Shown piece by piece: positions 35,887 through 44,279 of a stretch of DNA of 64,000 nt. Numbering within the stretch: the stretch's first letter is position 1; every line of letters begins with the position of its first letter. The DNA lies in NCBI RefSeq assembly GCF_003576245.1, contig NZ_QWGA01000007.1:372001-436000 (forward strand), in the 5' to 3' direction. The translations under genes were made by a program, and so were the position numbers. Origin of the DNA: Henriciella algicola. GTDB taxonomy: Bacteria > Pseudomonadota > Alphaproteobacteria > Caulobacterales > Hyphomonadaceae. Below the pieces are notes generated by a model that worked only from the letters and a program-made list of their open reading frames with translations, had not been told where the DNA came from and did no database searches.

Positions 35887-36111
35887 GATACCTGCGAAGG
35901 CAGGTATCCAGAGTGCAGCCTCCAATCAGACGCGCTGCCTCATCGTGTCCCTCATGGACACCTGCCTGCGCAGGTGTCTGCGGATGCTAGTACCGCAGCC
36001 CGACAGGGCCTGCGGCCGCACGCGCTTCCTCATCCTGAGCCTGTCGAAGGATGGAGAAGAAAATCACTGAAAGAAGACCCGAAGCCTCCCGAGACCCCGG
36101 CCTGCGCCGGG
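35887..36111. repeat. Cluster of four different palindromic repeats
   Basis: The 440-base gap between the hypothetical gene and tRNA-Ser carries distinct inverted repeats: GATACCTGC-N4-GCAGGTATC (35887-35908), GACACCTGC-N4-GCAGGTGTC (35957-35978), CATCCT-N11-AGGATG (36031-36053) and CCCGGC-N4-GCCGGG (36096-36111). The third resembles the CATCCTGAG...CGAAGGATG repeat and the fourth the CCCGGCnnnnGCCGGG repeat that are dispersed in many alphaproteobacterial genomes. None has a T run, so they are not terminators. No gene is convincing in this gap. Confidence 0.7.
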
Positions 36112-36235
36112 ATGAGCGGAATGAGTGAAAAGCAGCCCTGAGCCCGATCCATCGCGAAGCGGGGATCAAACCGAAGCGCGCCACTCATGTGACGAGCGAA
36201 GCGAGGAAGCGGAGTGAAAAAAAAGAAGGCTAGTC

Positions 36236-36325
36236 TGGCGGAGGGACGGGGATTCGAACCCCGGGAACGCTTGCACGCTCGCTAGTTTTCAAGACTAGTG
36301 CATTCAACCACTCTGCCATCCCTCC
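36236..36325 (-). tRNA. tRNA-Ser (anticodon TGA)
   Basis: A 90-nt class II tRNA with encoded CCA. The acceptor GGAGGGA pairs with TCCCTCC. The anticodon stem CTAGT/ACTAG holds the loop CTTGAAA, anticodon TGA. A long variable arm (GCGAGCGTGCAAGCGTTCCC) and T loop GGTTCGAATCC are present. Confidence 0.96.
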
Positions 36326-36550
36326 GCGTGGGGCGCTGTCTCTGACATTATGCGCGCAAATGCAATAGCAGTGCTGAACCTCATTTCCGCCTTAATCTGA
36401 GGCGACCTCACTGCTCAGGATCCCAATCAAAGAAACCCTTTGTTTGGAATTTGCACCGTAATTTGAACCACTGGGGAGGCTAGGTTGGCTGTTGCTTGCG
36501 CAGGCAGGTTTCGGCCAGAGCTCAACCCGCGCATCAAACGAGGTCCCAGA

Positions 36551-37654
36551 GTGACATCGATTCCTGTGTCAGCCCGCTTCCTGACGAGTGCTATCGCGCT
36601 GTGCCTAATATCACTGCCGGCGTCAGCAGACACCGTAGATTTTGATATTTCGCGGCCGGGCAGTGGACTGAACTATTCAGCGCCGCTCCTCAATCCGGCA
36701 AATGCCAGAACGTCATTCGTCGCCGCCAAGGAAAGTGGAAAAGCGTCCTGGTATGGCCGCGCGTTCAATGGCCGCCCGACGGCGAGCGGTGAGATATTTG
36801 ATGCCGCGCAGCTGACAGCCGCTCATCCAAGCCTGCCACTGCCGAGCCTCGTAAAGGTCACGAACCAGTCAAACGGCCGGGAGATCGTCGTCCGCGTCAA
36901 TGATCGCGGGCCCTTCACGGGCGGCCGCATCATCGATCTTTCGCGCCGGGCCGCTGAAACACTCGGCATGCTGGAGCAGGGGGTTGCCACAGTAACGCTG
37001 GACTATCTGGGCCCAGCGCCTTCAAAGCAAAACGTCCAGTACGACACGACCAATCAGTACGCCGTAAACGCTCAGGCCGAATCCTGGCCTGAGCCGGAGA
37101 GCAGGGGGCCACAACCGACCCTTTATGACGACACGCTTCTCGGCGGTGTAGAGCCTTCGCTCGGCGTGCCTGACCCGGGCAAGTCCGTTCCGACGCCAGC
37201 GCAGCTCGGCAATCCGGCACCGGTTGCACAGCCAGTCGCACCGCCAGTCGCCGCGCCAGTTGCCTCTCACGCGACGCCGCCGGTCAGCGCCGCGCCTGAT
37301 CAATTTGCCAGCTATCAGCCAGGCCCGGATGATCTGCGCCCGGTTGCGGCAAGTGATCTTGCTCCCATCCCCGCGGCTCCTGAATCACCTCCTGCGCAAC
37401 CAGTTGTTCCAGCTGCCGCGAGCGGTCCGCAGCTTTACGTGCAGGTTGGCTCATTTACGCGCATCAATAATGCCCAGGACGTCTCCCAACTTCTCGCATC
37501 CAGCTTCCAGATCGACATCGAAGCGGTCCGGATCAACAATGCCGACTATTTCCGCGTTTTTGCAGGCCCTTTCGCCACACGTGAAGCGGGCGAGCGGGCG
37601 CGCCAGAATTTGAAATCGCTGGGGCTCGGCGAAGGCTTCATCGTCAGCCGATAG
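36551..37654 (+). CDS. rlpA: Septal ring lytic transglycosylase RlpA (DPBB + SPOR)
   Basis: RlpA cleaves denuded glycan strands at the septum. From GTG 36551 (GAGG seven bases upstream) there is a signal peptide ending PASA before DTVDF. The double-psi beta-barrel, about residues 60-150, has the family marks GKASWYGRAFNGRPTASGE, AAHPSLPLPSLVKV and VRVNDRGPF, including the catalytic aspartate. A Pro/Ala-rich linker follows, then a SPOR domain (about 295-367; LYVQVGSFTRINNAQDVSQLL) that binds denuded septal peptidoglycan. The frame extends upstream to a TTG at 36485 without signal-peptide logic. Confidence 0.9.
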   Translation: MTSIPVSARFLTSAIALCLISLPASADTVDFDISRPGSGLNYSAPLLNPANARTSFVAAKESGKASWYGRAFNGRPTASGEIFDAAQLTAAHPSLPLPSLVKVTNQSNGREIVVRVNDRGPFTGGRIIDLSRRAAETLGMLEQGVATVTLDYLGPAPSKQNVQYDTTNQYAVNAQAESWPEPESRGPQPTLYDDTLLGGVEPSLGVPDPGKSVPTPAQLGNPAPVAQPVAPPVAAPVASHATPPVSAAPDQFASYQPGPDDLRPVAASDLAPIPAAPESPPAQPVVPAAASGPQLYVQVGSFTRINNAQDVSQLLASSFQIDIEAVRINNADYFRVFAGPFATREAGERARQNLKSLGLGEGFIVSR

Positions 37655-37822
37655 AGCAGGGCGATTTCGTAATCAAAACCCTACCGCAAAAGGCCAGAAG
37701 TTTCAGTTAGCCTTCAAGAGATCTGTACCTTGTTGGGCTAGCGTCCCCTTATGACCGAATAAATCGGTCCGTGCGTCGGCAGAAAGTCGGACACGAAAAC
37801 ATGACTTCAGAATGAGGTTGCC

Positions 37823-38767
37823 ATGGCTTTCAACGCCCATGCTGGGCTGCGCGCGCTCGCAGCGACGACACTGCTAGCTTCCATGTTACCGCTATCGGCT
37901 CATGCCGGTCCGAGAGATGCCGCGCCGATCGACTTCGTTCGCCTCACTTCGATTGAGCAGGCGAGGCCCGTGCCGATAACAGCCAGAGCCGGAACAGCGA
38001 GGCCGCGACTGAACCCGAAAGCTGTTCAGGACACATGGCGCGGACCGGTGACTCATACCGGCTCAGGCACATTGCCCCAGGTGCGCCGCAAGATCGAATT
38101 CGCCTATCCCGGAAGCGTTCGAACCCCGGTATCCCTAAGCCCGCCGATCAGTGCGCCTTCACCTGACCTTGGCGGCGCGACCATGAACGAGGTCGCGATT
38201 TCCTCCGCGCTTTCCCGCTCTGGAGAGCGGATGGTCGCCGGCCATCCAAGCTTGCCGCTTAACAGCCTCGCTCATGTCCGCAATCCACAGAACAACGCCG
38301 AACTCGTTGTCTATATTACGAGCCGCACATCAGCGCGGCGTGAAGAGACACTGACGCTTTCCCCCGATGCCGCCGAACTCCTTGGTATATCGAGGCCCTT
38401 TGGCGCTCAGGTCATGGTCGAGAACCTCGGCCCCGGCGCTCCAGTTCGCGCAGAATCCGACCGAGAGCCTCAAGTCCTGCAAGCCAGCTTCGAACCTGAA
38501 GCCCCAGTTGAACGCCAGGCCGCTCCGCCTCCCACATCAGGCTCGCTTTTCGTTCAGGTTGGCTCGTTCACAGAGCGCAGCAAGGCCAGTGACGTTGCAG
38601 GCCGCATCGGCGGCGGACTATCGAGCGAGTTGCAGGCGGCGAATGTGAGAGGCCAGACCTATCACAGGGTCATGGTCGGCCCGTTCCAGTCGCGCGATGC
38701 GGCGGACAGAGCCCGCGCCAGCCTGCGCCAGCTTGGCTTCCGGGACGGCTTCGTCACGTCTGGCTGA
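37823..38767 (+). CDS. RlpA-like SPOR protein with degenerate DPBB domain
   Basis: A 314-residue exported protein (signal peptide ends SAHA before GPRD). The C-terminal SPOR domain (about residues 240-314; LFVQVGSFTERSKASDVAGRI) is well kept. The middle part still shows AGHPSLPLNSLAHVRNPQNNAELVVYI, clearly aligned with the RlpA block in the gene just upstream. However, the ASWYG motif is gone and NDRGPF is replaced by TSRTSA. It therefore looks like a tandem duplicate of rlpA that has lost transglycosylase chemistry and may act only as a septal binder. GAGG precedes the ATG. Confidence 0.82.
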   Translation: MAFNAHAGLRALAATTLLASMLPLSAHAGPRDAAPIDFVRLTSIEQARPVPITARAGTARPRLNPKAVQDTWRGPVTHTGSGTLPQVRRKIEFAYPGSVRTPVSLSPPISAPSPDLGGATMNEVAISSALSRSGERMVAGHPSLPLNSLAHVRNPQNNAELVVYITSRTSARREETLTLSPDAAELLGISRPFGAQVMVENLGPGAPVRAESDREPQVLQASFEPEAPVERQAAPPPTSGSLFVQVGSFTERSKASDVAGRIGGGLSSELQAANVRGQTYHRVMVGPFQSRDAADRARASLRQLGFRDGFVTSG

Positions 38768-38857
38768 TACAGCCTCCTGCATTGACCCGGGTTCCAAAAC
38801 GCCGTCTGTGGTCTAGGTTATCGCTTCACCGCGTTACCTATTCCCGGAGACCCGAAA

Positions 38858-40015
38858 ATGCTTCGCCCGAACCTGCTTGCCGCCCTCTCTGTCCTCGCAG
38901 CCGCGGCGCTGCCGGCATCTGCCCAGTATATCGACACTGAAGCAGAATACGCCGTCATCATGGACTATGAGACCGGCGACATCCTGTTCTCCAAGCGCGG
39001 CTCTGAGGCCATGATCCCGGCCTCGATGACCAAGATCATGACGGCGCACGTGGTCTATGACGCCATTGAGCGCGGCGAGATCTCGCTCGACGACGAACTG
39101 GTGGTCAGCGAGCGGGCATGGCGCGAAGGTGGCTGGGCCACGGGCGGTTCGACCATGGGCCTCAAGATCGGCGAAACGCCAACGGTCGAGGAACTCCTGC
39201 GCGGCGTGATCGTGCTATCGGGCAATGATGCGTGCATTGTTCTCGCCGAAGGGCTCGCGGGCTCTGAAGAGGCATTCGCGGACCGGATGACCGACCTTGC
39301 GCATGAGCTTGGACTGGATTCGGCCAATTTCGAGAATGCCAGCGGCCTCCCGGCAGACGGACACGTCATCTCTGCTGCAGACCTCGCCAAACTGGCAGCC
39401 CTCGAAATCCGGAAATACCCGCAATACTACAAATACTATTCCGAGCTGGAGATGAGCTGGAACGGCATCACCCAGGGCAACCGCAATCCGCTCCTCTATT
39501 CGATGGACGGCGCCGACGGCCTCAAGACCGGCCACCTCGAAGTCTCGGGCTATGGCCTCACCGCCTCTGCTGAACGAGACGGCCAGAGAATGATCATGGT
39601 GCTGAACGGTCTTCCAAGCTCGCAGGCCCGCGCTGAAGAGTCAGAGCGCCTCATGCGTCTTGCCTTCACCGCTTTTGATACGCGCACTGTCGAACCTTCA
39701 GAAGAGGCCTTTGCCGAACTTCCAGTCTGGAACGGCGAAGCCAGCACTGTCGGCGTCCGCCTGGAGCAGCCACTTCGCGTTGCGGGCCATAAGCGCGCCT
39801 TTGACGAAGCGTCGACGGAGATCGTCTATGATGGTCCGCTCTCAGCACCGATCGAAGAGGGCCAGCAGGTCGCCACGCTGGTTATCACCATGGAAGGGCG
39901 CGACGAACCTGTCACGGCGCCCTTGATTGCGACGTCGTCTGTTGAGAAGCTCGGCTTCATGGGCAAGGCAGTTGCCGGGCTCAGCCTCAAAATGGGAGCA
40001 GGCGGTGACCAATGA
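38858..40015 (+). CDS. dacA: D-alanyl-D-alanine carboxypeptidase (PBP5/6 type)
   Basis: A penicillin-binding protein that trims the terminal D-Ala of peptidoglycan stem peptides in the periplasm. Signal peptide residues 1-22 (cleavage after ASA). The active-site triad is complete: Ser56-x-x-Lys59 (SMTK), SGN (VLSGNDACIV) and KTG (GLKTGHLEVSG). The C-terminal PBP5_C-like domain, about 270-365, ends in a weak amphipathic helix. The length of 385 is usual. CGGAG lies before the ATG. The stop overlaps the tmk start (ATGA). Confidence 0.94.
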   Translation: MLRPNLLAALSVLAAAALPASAQYIDTEAEYAVIMDYETGDILFSKRGSEAMIPASMTKIMTAHVVYDAIERGEISLDDELVVSERAWREGGWATGGSTMGLKIGETPTVEELLRGVIVLSGNDACIVLAEGLAGSEEAFADRMTDLAHELGLDSANFENASGLPADGHVISAADLAKLAALEIRKYPQYYKYYSELEMSWNGITQGNRNPLLYSMDGADGLKTGHLEVSGYGLTASAERDGQRMIMVLNGLPSSQARAEESERLMRLAFTAFDTRTVEPSEEAFAELPVWNGEASTVGVRLEQPLRVAGHKRAFDEASTEIVYDGPLSAPIEEGQQVATLVITMEGRDEPVTAPLIATSSVEKLGFMGKAVAGLSLKMGAGGDQ

Positions 40016-40635
40016 GCCGTCGCGGGCGGTTCATAACGATTGAGGGCGGCGAAGGAACCGGCAAGTCTACGCTGATCGCAGGCCTGGAAACGCATTTCCT
40101 AGAAAGCGGCCAGCCGGTCACTGTCACACGGGAGCCGGGCGGCACTCCGCTTGCGGAGACATTGCGCGGCCTTGTTCTGTCACCCCCATCCGACACGCGC
40201 TGGAGCGCTATGAGCGAAGCCTTGCTGGTTTATGCCGCGCGGCGCGACCATCTCGAAAAGCTGATCCAACCGGCGCTCGCAGGAGGTCAGAACGTCATCT
40301 GCGACCGGTTCGCTGACTCTACGCGTGTCTACCAACGGCTCGGCGGTCTGGCACCGGCGGTCATCGAAATGCTGGACGACCTTGTCGTGGGAGAGCTGCA
40401 GCCTGACCTGACACTCGTCCTGGATGGCCCCGTTGAAGAGCTGATGGCCCGGCGCAAGGCGCGCGGCGGGTCAGACGTCTTCGAGGCCATGCCGCTCGAT
40501 TTCCACAAGGACGTCCGGCAGGGCTTTCTCGATCTAGCCGCAGCTCATCCAGACCGCTGCAAGGTCATCGACGCCACACAGCCGGAAGCCGCAGTTCTCT
40601 CCGACGCGCTCAAAGCGATTGAAGACGCCTCATGA
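40012..40635 (+). CDS. tmk: Thymidylate kinase
   Basis: Tmk phosphorylates dTMP to dTDP. The product has 207 residues with the P-loop EGGEGTGKST, the REPGGTPLAE loop, the CDRFADSTRVYQ (DR(F/Y/H)) motif and a RxKARGG lid segment (RRKARGGSDVFE). It overlaps dacA upstream and holB downstream by four bases each. The tmk-holB-tatD-hydrolase order is conserved across many bacteria. Confidence 0.95.
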   Translation: MSRRGRFITIEGGEGTGKSTLIAGLETHFLESGQPVTVTREPGGTPLAETLRGLVLSPPSDTRWSAMSEALLVYAARRDHLEKLIQPALAGGQNVICDRFADSTRVYQRLGGLAPAVIEMLDDLVVGELQPDLTLVLDGPVEELMARRKARGGSDVFEAMPLDFHKDVRQGFLDLAAAHPDRCKVIDATQPEAAVLSDALKAIEDAS

Positions 40636-41582
40636 GCGGAGAGATCGCGCTCCCAATGTTCGGCCACAAGGCCGCGCAGGACAAATTCCTGAAGGCCATG
40701 GATGGTGGACGCCTTCACCACGCCTGGATCATTGAAGGGCCGTCAGGTATCGGCAAGGCACGTTTTGCGCTTCGTCTGGCTGCGATGCTTCTTGGCGCCA
40801 AACCGGCTGATGAAGGTGACAGGGCCGGTGCGGCGACATCTGACCCCGTCATGCAGAAAGTGCTCTCATCCGGACATCCGGACTTGAAGCACGTCCAGCG
40901 TGCGGTCGGCGACAATGGCAAGCTGAAGCAGGACATCGCGGTCGACCAGATCCGCGAGCTCAACCAGTTCTTTTCCCTGAAGCCGGCGCTCGGGGGCTGG
41001 CGCATCGGCATTCTCGATTCCCTCGATGAGATGAATGCCAATGGCCGCAATGCGCTGCTGAAGACACTGGAAGAGCCACCGCCACGCGCGATGCTGTTCC
41101 TGATCTCTCACGCGACAGTGCCCGTGCTTGCGACGATCCGGTCACGCTGTCAGTCGCTTCGGCTGACCAGTCTTTCCAAGGAGGAGACGCTGCAGGCTTT
41201 GCAGGCTCAGGAAGTTGAATCGCCGCAGCAGGTCGCGGACCTCGTGGCCGGCCGGCCGGGGCGCGCAGAGGCGTTGACCGGCCCCAAAGTGCTGGCAGCC
41301 TCACACGCCGCACGAAGCTTTCTCAAAGCCCTGCCAAAGCCTGCCGACGCCGTCCTCTCGACGACGATACAGGCAGCAGCCGAGGACGAGGCCGCTTTCG
41401 GCGTGTTTGCTGAAGAGCTGATGAGCTGGGTCAGCGAAAAGGCTGAGGCATCGCCAGCCTGGGCGGATATCTGGTTCCAGCTCCACAATATTGTCGCCTC
41501 ACAGCGCAATCTGCACATGACACCCGTTCAGGCCGCATCAAAGCTCGTCTCGACCCTTCAAACCGGCACCGGGAAGGTCTAA
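40632..41582 (+). CDS. holB: DNA polymerase III subunit delta'
   Basis: HolB is part of the clamp loader that places the beta clamp on DNA. The product has 316 residues and a AAA+ fold with GPSGIGKARFALRLAA in place of the Walker A motif, NALLKTLEEPPPRAMLFLISH and TIRSRCQSLRL (SRC motif). The four zinc cysteines of other delta'/tau subunits are not evident, as often in alphaproteobacteria. Coupled to tmk by a four-base overlap; tatD follows ten bases later. Confidence 0.92.
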   Translation: MSGEIALPMFGHKAAQDKFLKAMDGGRLHHAWIIEGPSGIGKARFALRLAAMLLGAKPADEGDRAGAATSDPVMQKVLSSGHPDLKHVQRAVGDNGKLKQDIAVDQIRELNQFFSLKPALGGWRIGILDSLDEMNANGRNALLKTLEEPPPRAMLFLISHATVPVLATIRSRCQSLRLTSLSKEETLQALQAQEVESPQQVADLVAGRPGRAEALTGPKVLAASHAARSFLKALPKPADAVLSTTIQAAAEDEAAFGVFAEELMSWVSEKAEASPAWADIWFQLHNIVASQRNLHMTPVQAASKLVSTLQTGTGKV

Positions 41583-41592
41583 GTCGCAGCCT

Positions 41593-42366
41593 ATGTTCGA
41601 CACGCATGTAAACCTGCACGCCGAGGCGTTTAAGGCGGACCGCGAAGAGGTACTCGCACGCGCCCGGGAAACTGGCATTCGCCGTTTCCTCGCGATTTGC
41701 GATCGGTTCGACAACTATCCGGCCGTGAAGGCGATCGCAGACGCGAATGACGACATCTGGAACACGGTTGGCGTCCATCCGCATCACGCCAAGGACTTTC
41801 AGGATCTCACCGTCGAAGACCTGATCCGCGCGGCAGGGGACCCGTTCACGGTCGCCATCGGTGAGACGGGCCTCGATTTCCACTATGGCTATTCGGCAAA
41901 GGCTGAGCAGATCGCGAACTTCCGGCGCCACATCGCAGCAGCACGCGAAACCGGACTGCCCCTGGTAGTCCATACGCGCGAGGCAGACAGCCTGACGGCC
42001 GATATTCTGGAAGACGAATACAAGAACGGACCGTTCGGCATCCTTCTTCATTGCTATACGGGCGGCCAGGAGCTCGCGGACCGCGGTCTGGCGCTCGGTG
42101 CCTATTTTTCAGTGTCCGGCATCCTGTCCTTTAAGAATGCGAAGGATGTTCGCGCCGTCATCTCCACCATTCCGCTAGAGCGCATTATTCTTGAGACGGA
42201 CTGTCCGTATCTCGCGCCTGTGCCTTATCGCGGGCGCCGCAATGAACCTGCCTATCTGCCATATGTTGCTGACGCTCTGGCGGCACTTCACGACAAGTCG
42301 CGCGAAGAAATAACTTCAATATGCGAAGATAACGCATTGACTTTATTCAATAAAGTAGATATATGA
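41593..42366 (+). CDS. tatD: TatD-family metal-dependent hydrolase
   Basis: A 257-residue TIM-barrel hydrolase, in this family usually a 3'-5' DNase acting in DNA quality control. Metal-site motifs: GETGLDFHYGYS, VVHTREAD, LHCYTGG and ILETDCPYLAP. The first motif reads DTHVNLHA, where many YcfH-type members have HxH; E. coli TatD itself also lacks that second histidine (VNLT), so this is within family variation. The stop overlaps the next gene's ATG (ATGA). Confidence 0.9.
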   Translation: MFDTHVNLHAEAFKADREEVLARARETGIRRFLAICDRFDNYPAVKAIADANDDIWNTVGVHPHHAKDFQDLTVEDLIRAAGDPFTVAIGETGLDFHYGYSAKAEQIANFRRHIAAARETGLPLVVHTREADSLTADILEDEYKNGPFGILLHCYTGGQELADRGLALGAYFSVSGILSFKNAKDVRAVISTIPLERIILETDCPYLAPVPYRGRRNEPAYLPYVADALAALHDKSREEITSICEDNALTLFNKVDI

Positions 42367-43175
42367 ACAGAACCGGGCGCTTCACATTTCTCGGAACAGG
42401 TTCCTCCGGCGGCGTACCGCGCGTCGGGAATGACTGGGGCGCATGTGACCCGAATGAGCCGCGCAACAGACGCAGACGTTGCTGCGTTCTCGTCGATGCA
42501 GGTCCGTTGGATACACCTGACAAGTGCACACGCATCCTGATCGACTCATCTCCAGAGCTACGCGACCAATTGCTTGATGCGGAGGTCCGTCACCTGGATG
42601 CTCTGGTCTACACGCATGACCATGCAGACCAATCCCATGGCATTGACGACGTTCGGGCGCTGGCACTGCGTATGCGCAAGCGCGTGCCGACCTATCTCGA
42701 TGCGCGCACCGCTGAGACGCTGACAAAGCGCTTCGGCTATTGTTTCGAGGGGCATGGCGGCTATCCGCCCATTCTCGACCGCCAGGACGATATCGTTCCG
42801 CTAGAGCCGTTCAGTATCGACGGAGAAGGGGGGCCGGTAACGCTCCTGCCAGTTGAACAGATGCACGGACGGATCATGAGCCTCGGCTTCCGCATCGGGA
42901 ACCTCGCTTACTGCAACGACCTGCACGATTTCCCGCCTGAGAGCCTCGAAGCGATCGCTGGCGTCGATATTCTGATCCTCGACGCGTTACGCTACACCGA
43001 ACATCCGAGCCACGCACATCTGGACCGCGCGCTCGGCTGGATTGACGAGCTTGCGCCGAAGAAAGCCTGGCTCACAAACCTGCATATCGATCTTGATTAT
43101 CAGACGCTCTGTAATGAGCTGCCCGCGCACGTGCGGCCTGCCTATGACGGCCTCTCCGTCGATTTCGAGCTCTGA
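42363..43175 (+). CDS. Metallo-beta-lactamase-fold hydrolase (PhnP-like)
   Basis: A 270-residue MBL-fold enzyme. The zinc motif THDHADQSHG (HxHxDH) is present, with GTGSSGGVPRVG at the N-terminus and the NLHIDLDY signature near the C-terminus. This pattern belongs to the PhnP / phosphoribosyl 1,2-cyclic phosphate phosphodiesterase group. No phn genes are nearby; the position after tatD is a standard alphaproteobacterial arrangement, so a general nucleotide or cyclic-phosphate hydrolase role is more likely than phosphonate use. It ends 12 bases before the candidate dif site. Confidence 0.88.
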   Translation: MNRTGRFTFLGTGSSGGVPRVGNDWGACDPNEPRNRRRRCCVLVDAGPLDTPDKCTRILIDSSPELRDQLLDAEVRHLDALVYTHDHADQSHGIDDVRALALRMRKRVPTYLDARTAETLTKRFGYCFEGHGGYPPILDRQDDIVPLEPFSIDGEGGPVTLLPVEQMHGRIMSLGFRIGNLAYCNDLHDFPPESLEAIAGVDILILDALRYTEHPSHAHLDRALGWIDELAPKKAWLTNLHIDLDYQTLCNELPAHVRPAYDGLSVDFEL

Positions 43176-43187
43176 CCGCATCTCATT

Positions 43188-43215
43188 ATTTCCCATAATA
43201 TTGATTATGCGATTT
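43188..43215. other. Candidate chromosomal dif site (XerC/XerD recombination)
   Basis: An 11-bp arm ATTTCCCATAA, a 6-bp centre TATTGA, and an 11-bp arm TTATGCGATTT. On the other strand the arms read AAATCGCATAA and TTATGGGAAAT, close to the E. coli dif arms GGTGCGCATAA and TTATGTTAAAT, especially at the inner CATAA/TTATG. It is intergenic and AT-rich in a GC-rich neighbourhood. Gene strand bias switches about here (mostly plus to the left; prfB, mrcA, amiC minus to the right), as expected at the terminus. The 240 bases after it, up to mazG, show no gene. Confidence 0.7.
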
Positions 43216-43457
43216 TTGTTATGAGCGGCGCGGCCACATCCCCGGCCAGTTTTATCTCCGGCTCAAGCGATGTATTTAGCGACGCTCACACTAGCGCCAC
43301 CAGCGTCTCACGCAGCTACGATTGACGCGTGCGGCGCAGCGCCGTCTCATACAGAAACCGCCCTATCGGGCTTTGAACCGACTGGTACGACTGGGCCAGT
43401 TAACGTCTCGGATGTTCGTACGAACCGCCAATCATCAAACCGGAGCGCCAGCTTTTC

Positions 43458-44267
43458 ATGACAAAACCCTCCGATAGCGAGTTTGAACGCCTCAAATCCA
43501 TCATGCAGCAATTGCGCAATCCTGATGGCGGCTGCCCCTGGGATCTGGAGCAAACTTTTGAGACAATCGCGCCTTATACGATCGAGGAAGCTTATGAAGT
43601 CGCCGATGCGATCGAGCGTGAGGATTTCACTGATCTGAAAGACGAACTCGGCGACCTTCTTCTACAGGTCGTTTTCCACAGCCAGATCGCTCAGGATTCC
43701 GGTCTTTTTGACGTCGAGGACGTCGCCCGTAGCATCAATGACAAGATGGTCCGGCGCCACCCGCATGTCTTCGGAGATGCCGAGGAACGCGACGCCGATA
43801 CGCAGACCGAAGCCTGGGAAGCCATCAAGGCGCGCGAACGCGCCGCCAAGGGCGCCGTCACCGAAGACACGTCCGCACTTGCTGGCGTCGCGAAGGCACT
43901 TCCTGCGCTCATGCGCGCCGAGAAGATCCAGAAGCGCGCCGCCCGCACGGGTTTTGACTGGACCGAGCCGCGCGACATCCTGATGAAGCTTGATGAGGAA
44001 TGCGACGAAGTTCGCGAAGCTATTGATAGCGGCGACCTGGACGCTATCGAGGACGAAATCGGCGACCTTCTCTTCGTGGCAGCCAATCTCGCGCGGCGCT
44101 TCAAGCTTGACCCGGAAATTGCGCTTCGCCGCTCCAACGCCAAGTTCGAGCGCCGGTTTCGCGCGATGGAGCAGCTGGCGTCCGATCAGGGCAAGACATT
44201 CAGCGAGCTGTCGCTCGATGATCAGGGTGCGCTCTGGGACGACGTCAAACGCCTTGAGAAAGGCTGA
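43458..44267 (+). CDS. mazG: Nucleoside triphosphate pyrophosphohydrolase MazG
   Basis: MazG hydrolyses (d)NTPs, including damaged ones, to monophosphates. The 269-residue length matches the two-domain form. The first MazG domain has the catalytic EEAYEVADAIEREDFTDLKDELGDLLLQVVFHS helix pair (ExxE ... ExxD). The second repeats it as LDEECDEVREAIDSGDLDAIEDEIGDLLFVAANLAR. GCPWDLEQTFETIAPYTIEE is the family start. It faces the AsmA-like gene, 12 bases between stops. Confidence 0.94.
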   Translation: MTKPSDSEFERLKSIMQQLRNPDGGCPWDLEQTFETIAPYTIEEAYEVADAIEREDFTDLKDELGDLLLQVVFHSQIAQDSGLFDVEDVARSINDKMVRRHPHVFGDAEERDADTQTEAWEAIKARERAAKGAVTEDTSALAGVAKALPALMRAEKIQKRAARTGFDWTEPRDILMKLDEECDEVREAIDSGDLDAIEDEIGDLLFVAANLARRFKLDPEIALRRSNAKFERRFRAMEQLASDQGKTFSELSLDDQGALWDDVKRLEKG

Positions 44268-44279
44268 GCCGAGGCGGGT

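Noticed and set aside
35821-36141. 106-codon plus-strand frame before tRNA-Ser
   Set aside because: It consists largely of the palindromic repeats; His/Pro-rich translation without any family look.
36215-36231. A-rich run near 36217 as a terminator for tRNA-Ser
   Set aside because: On the minus strand there is a T run but no convincing hairpin directly before it.
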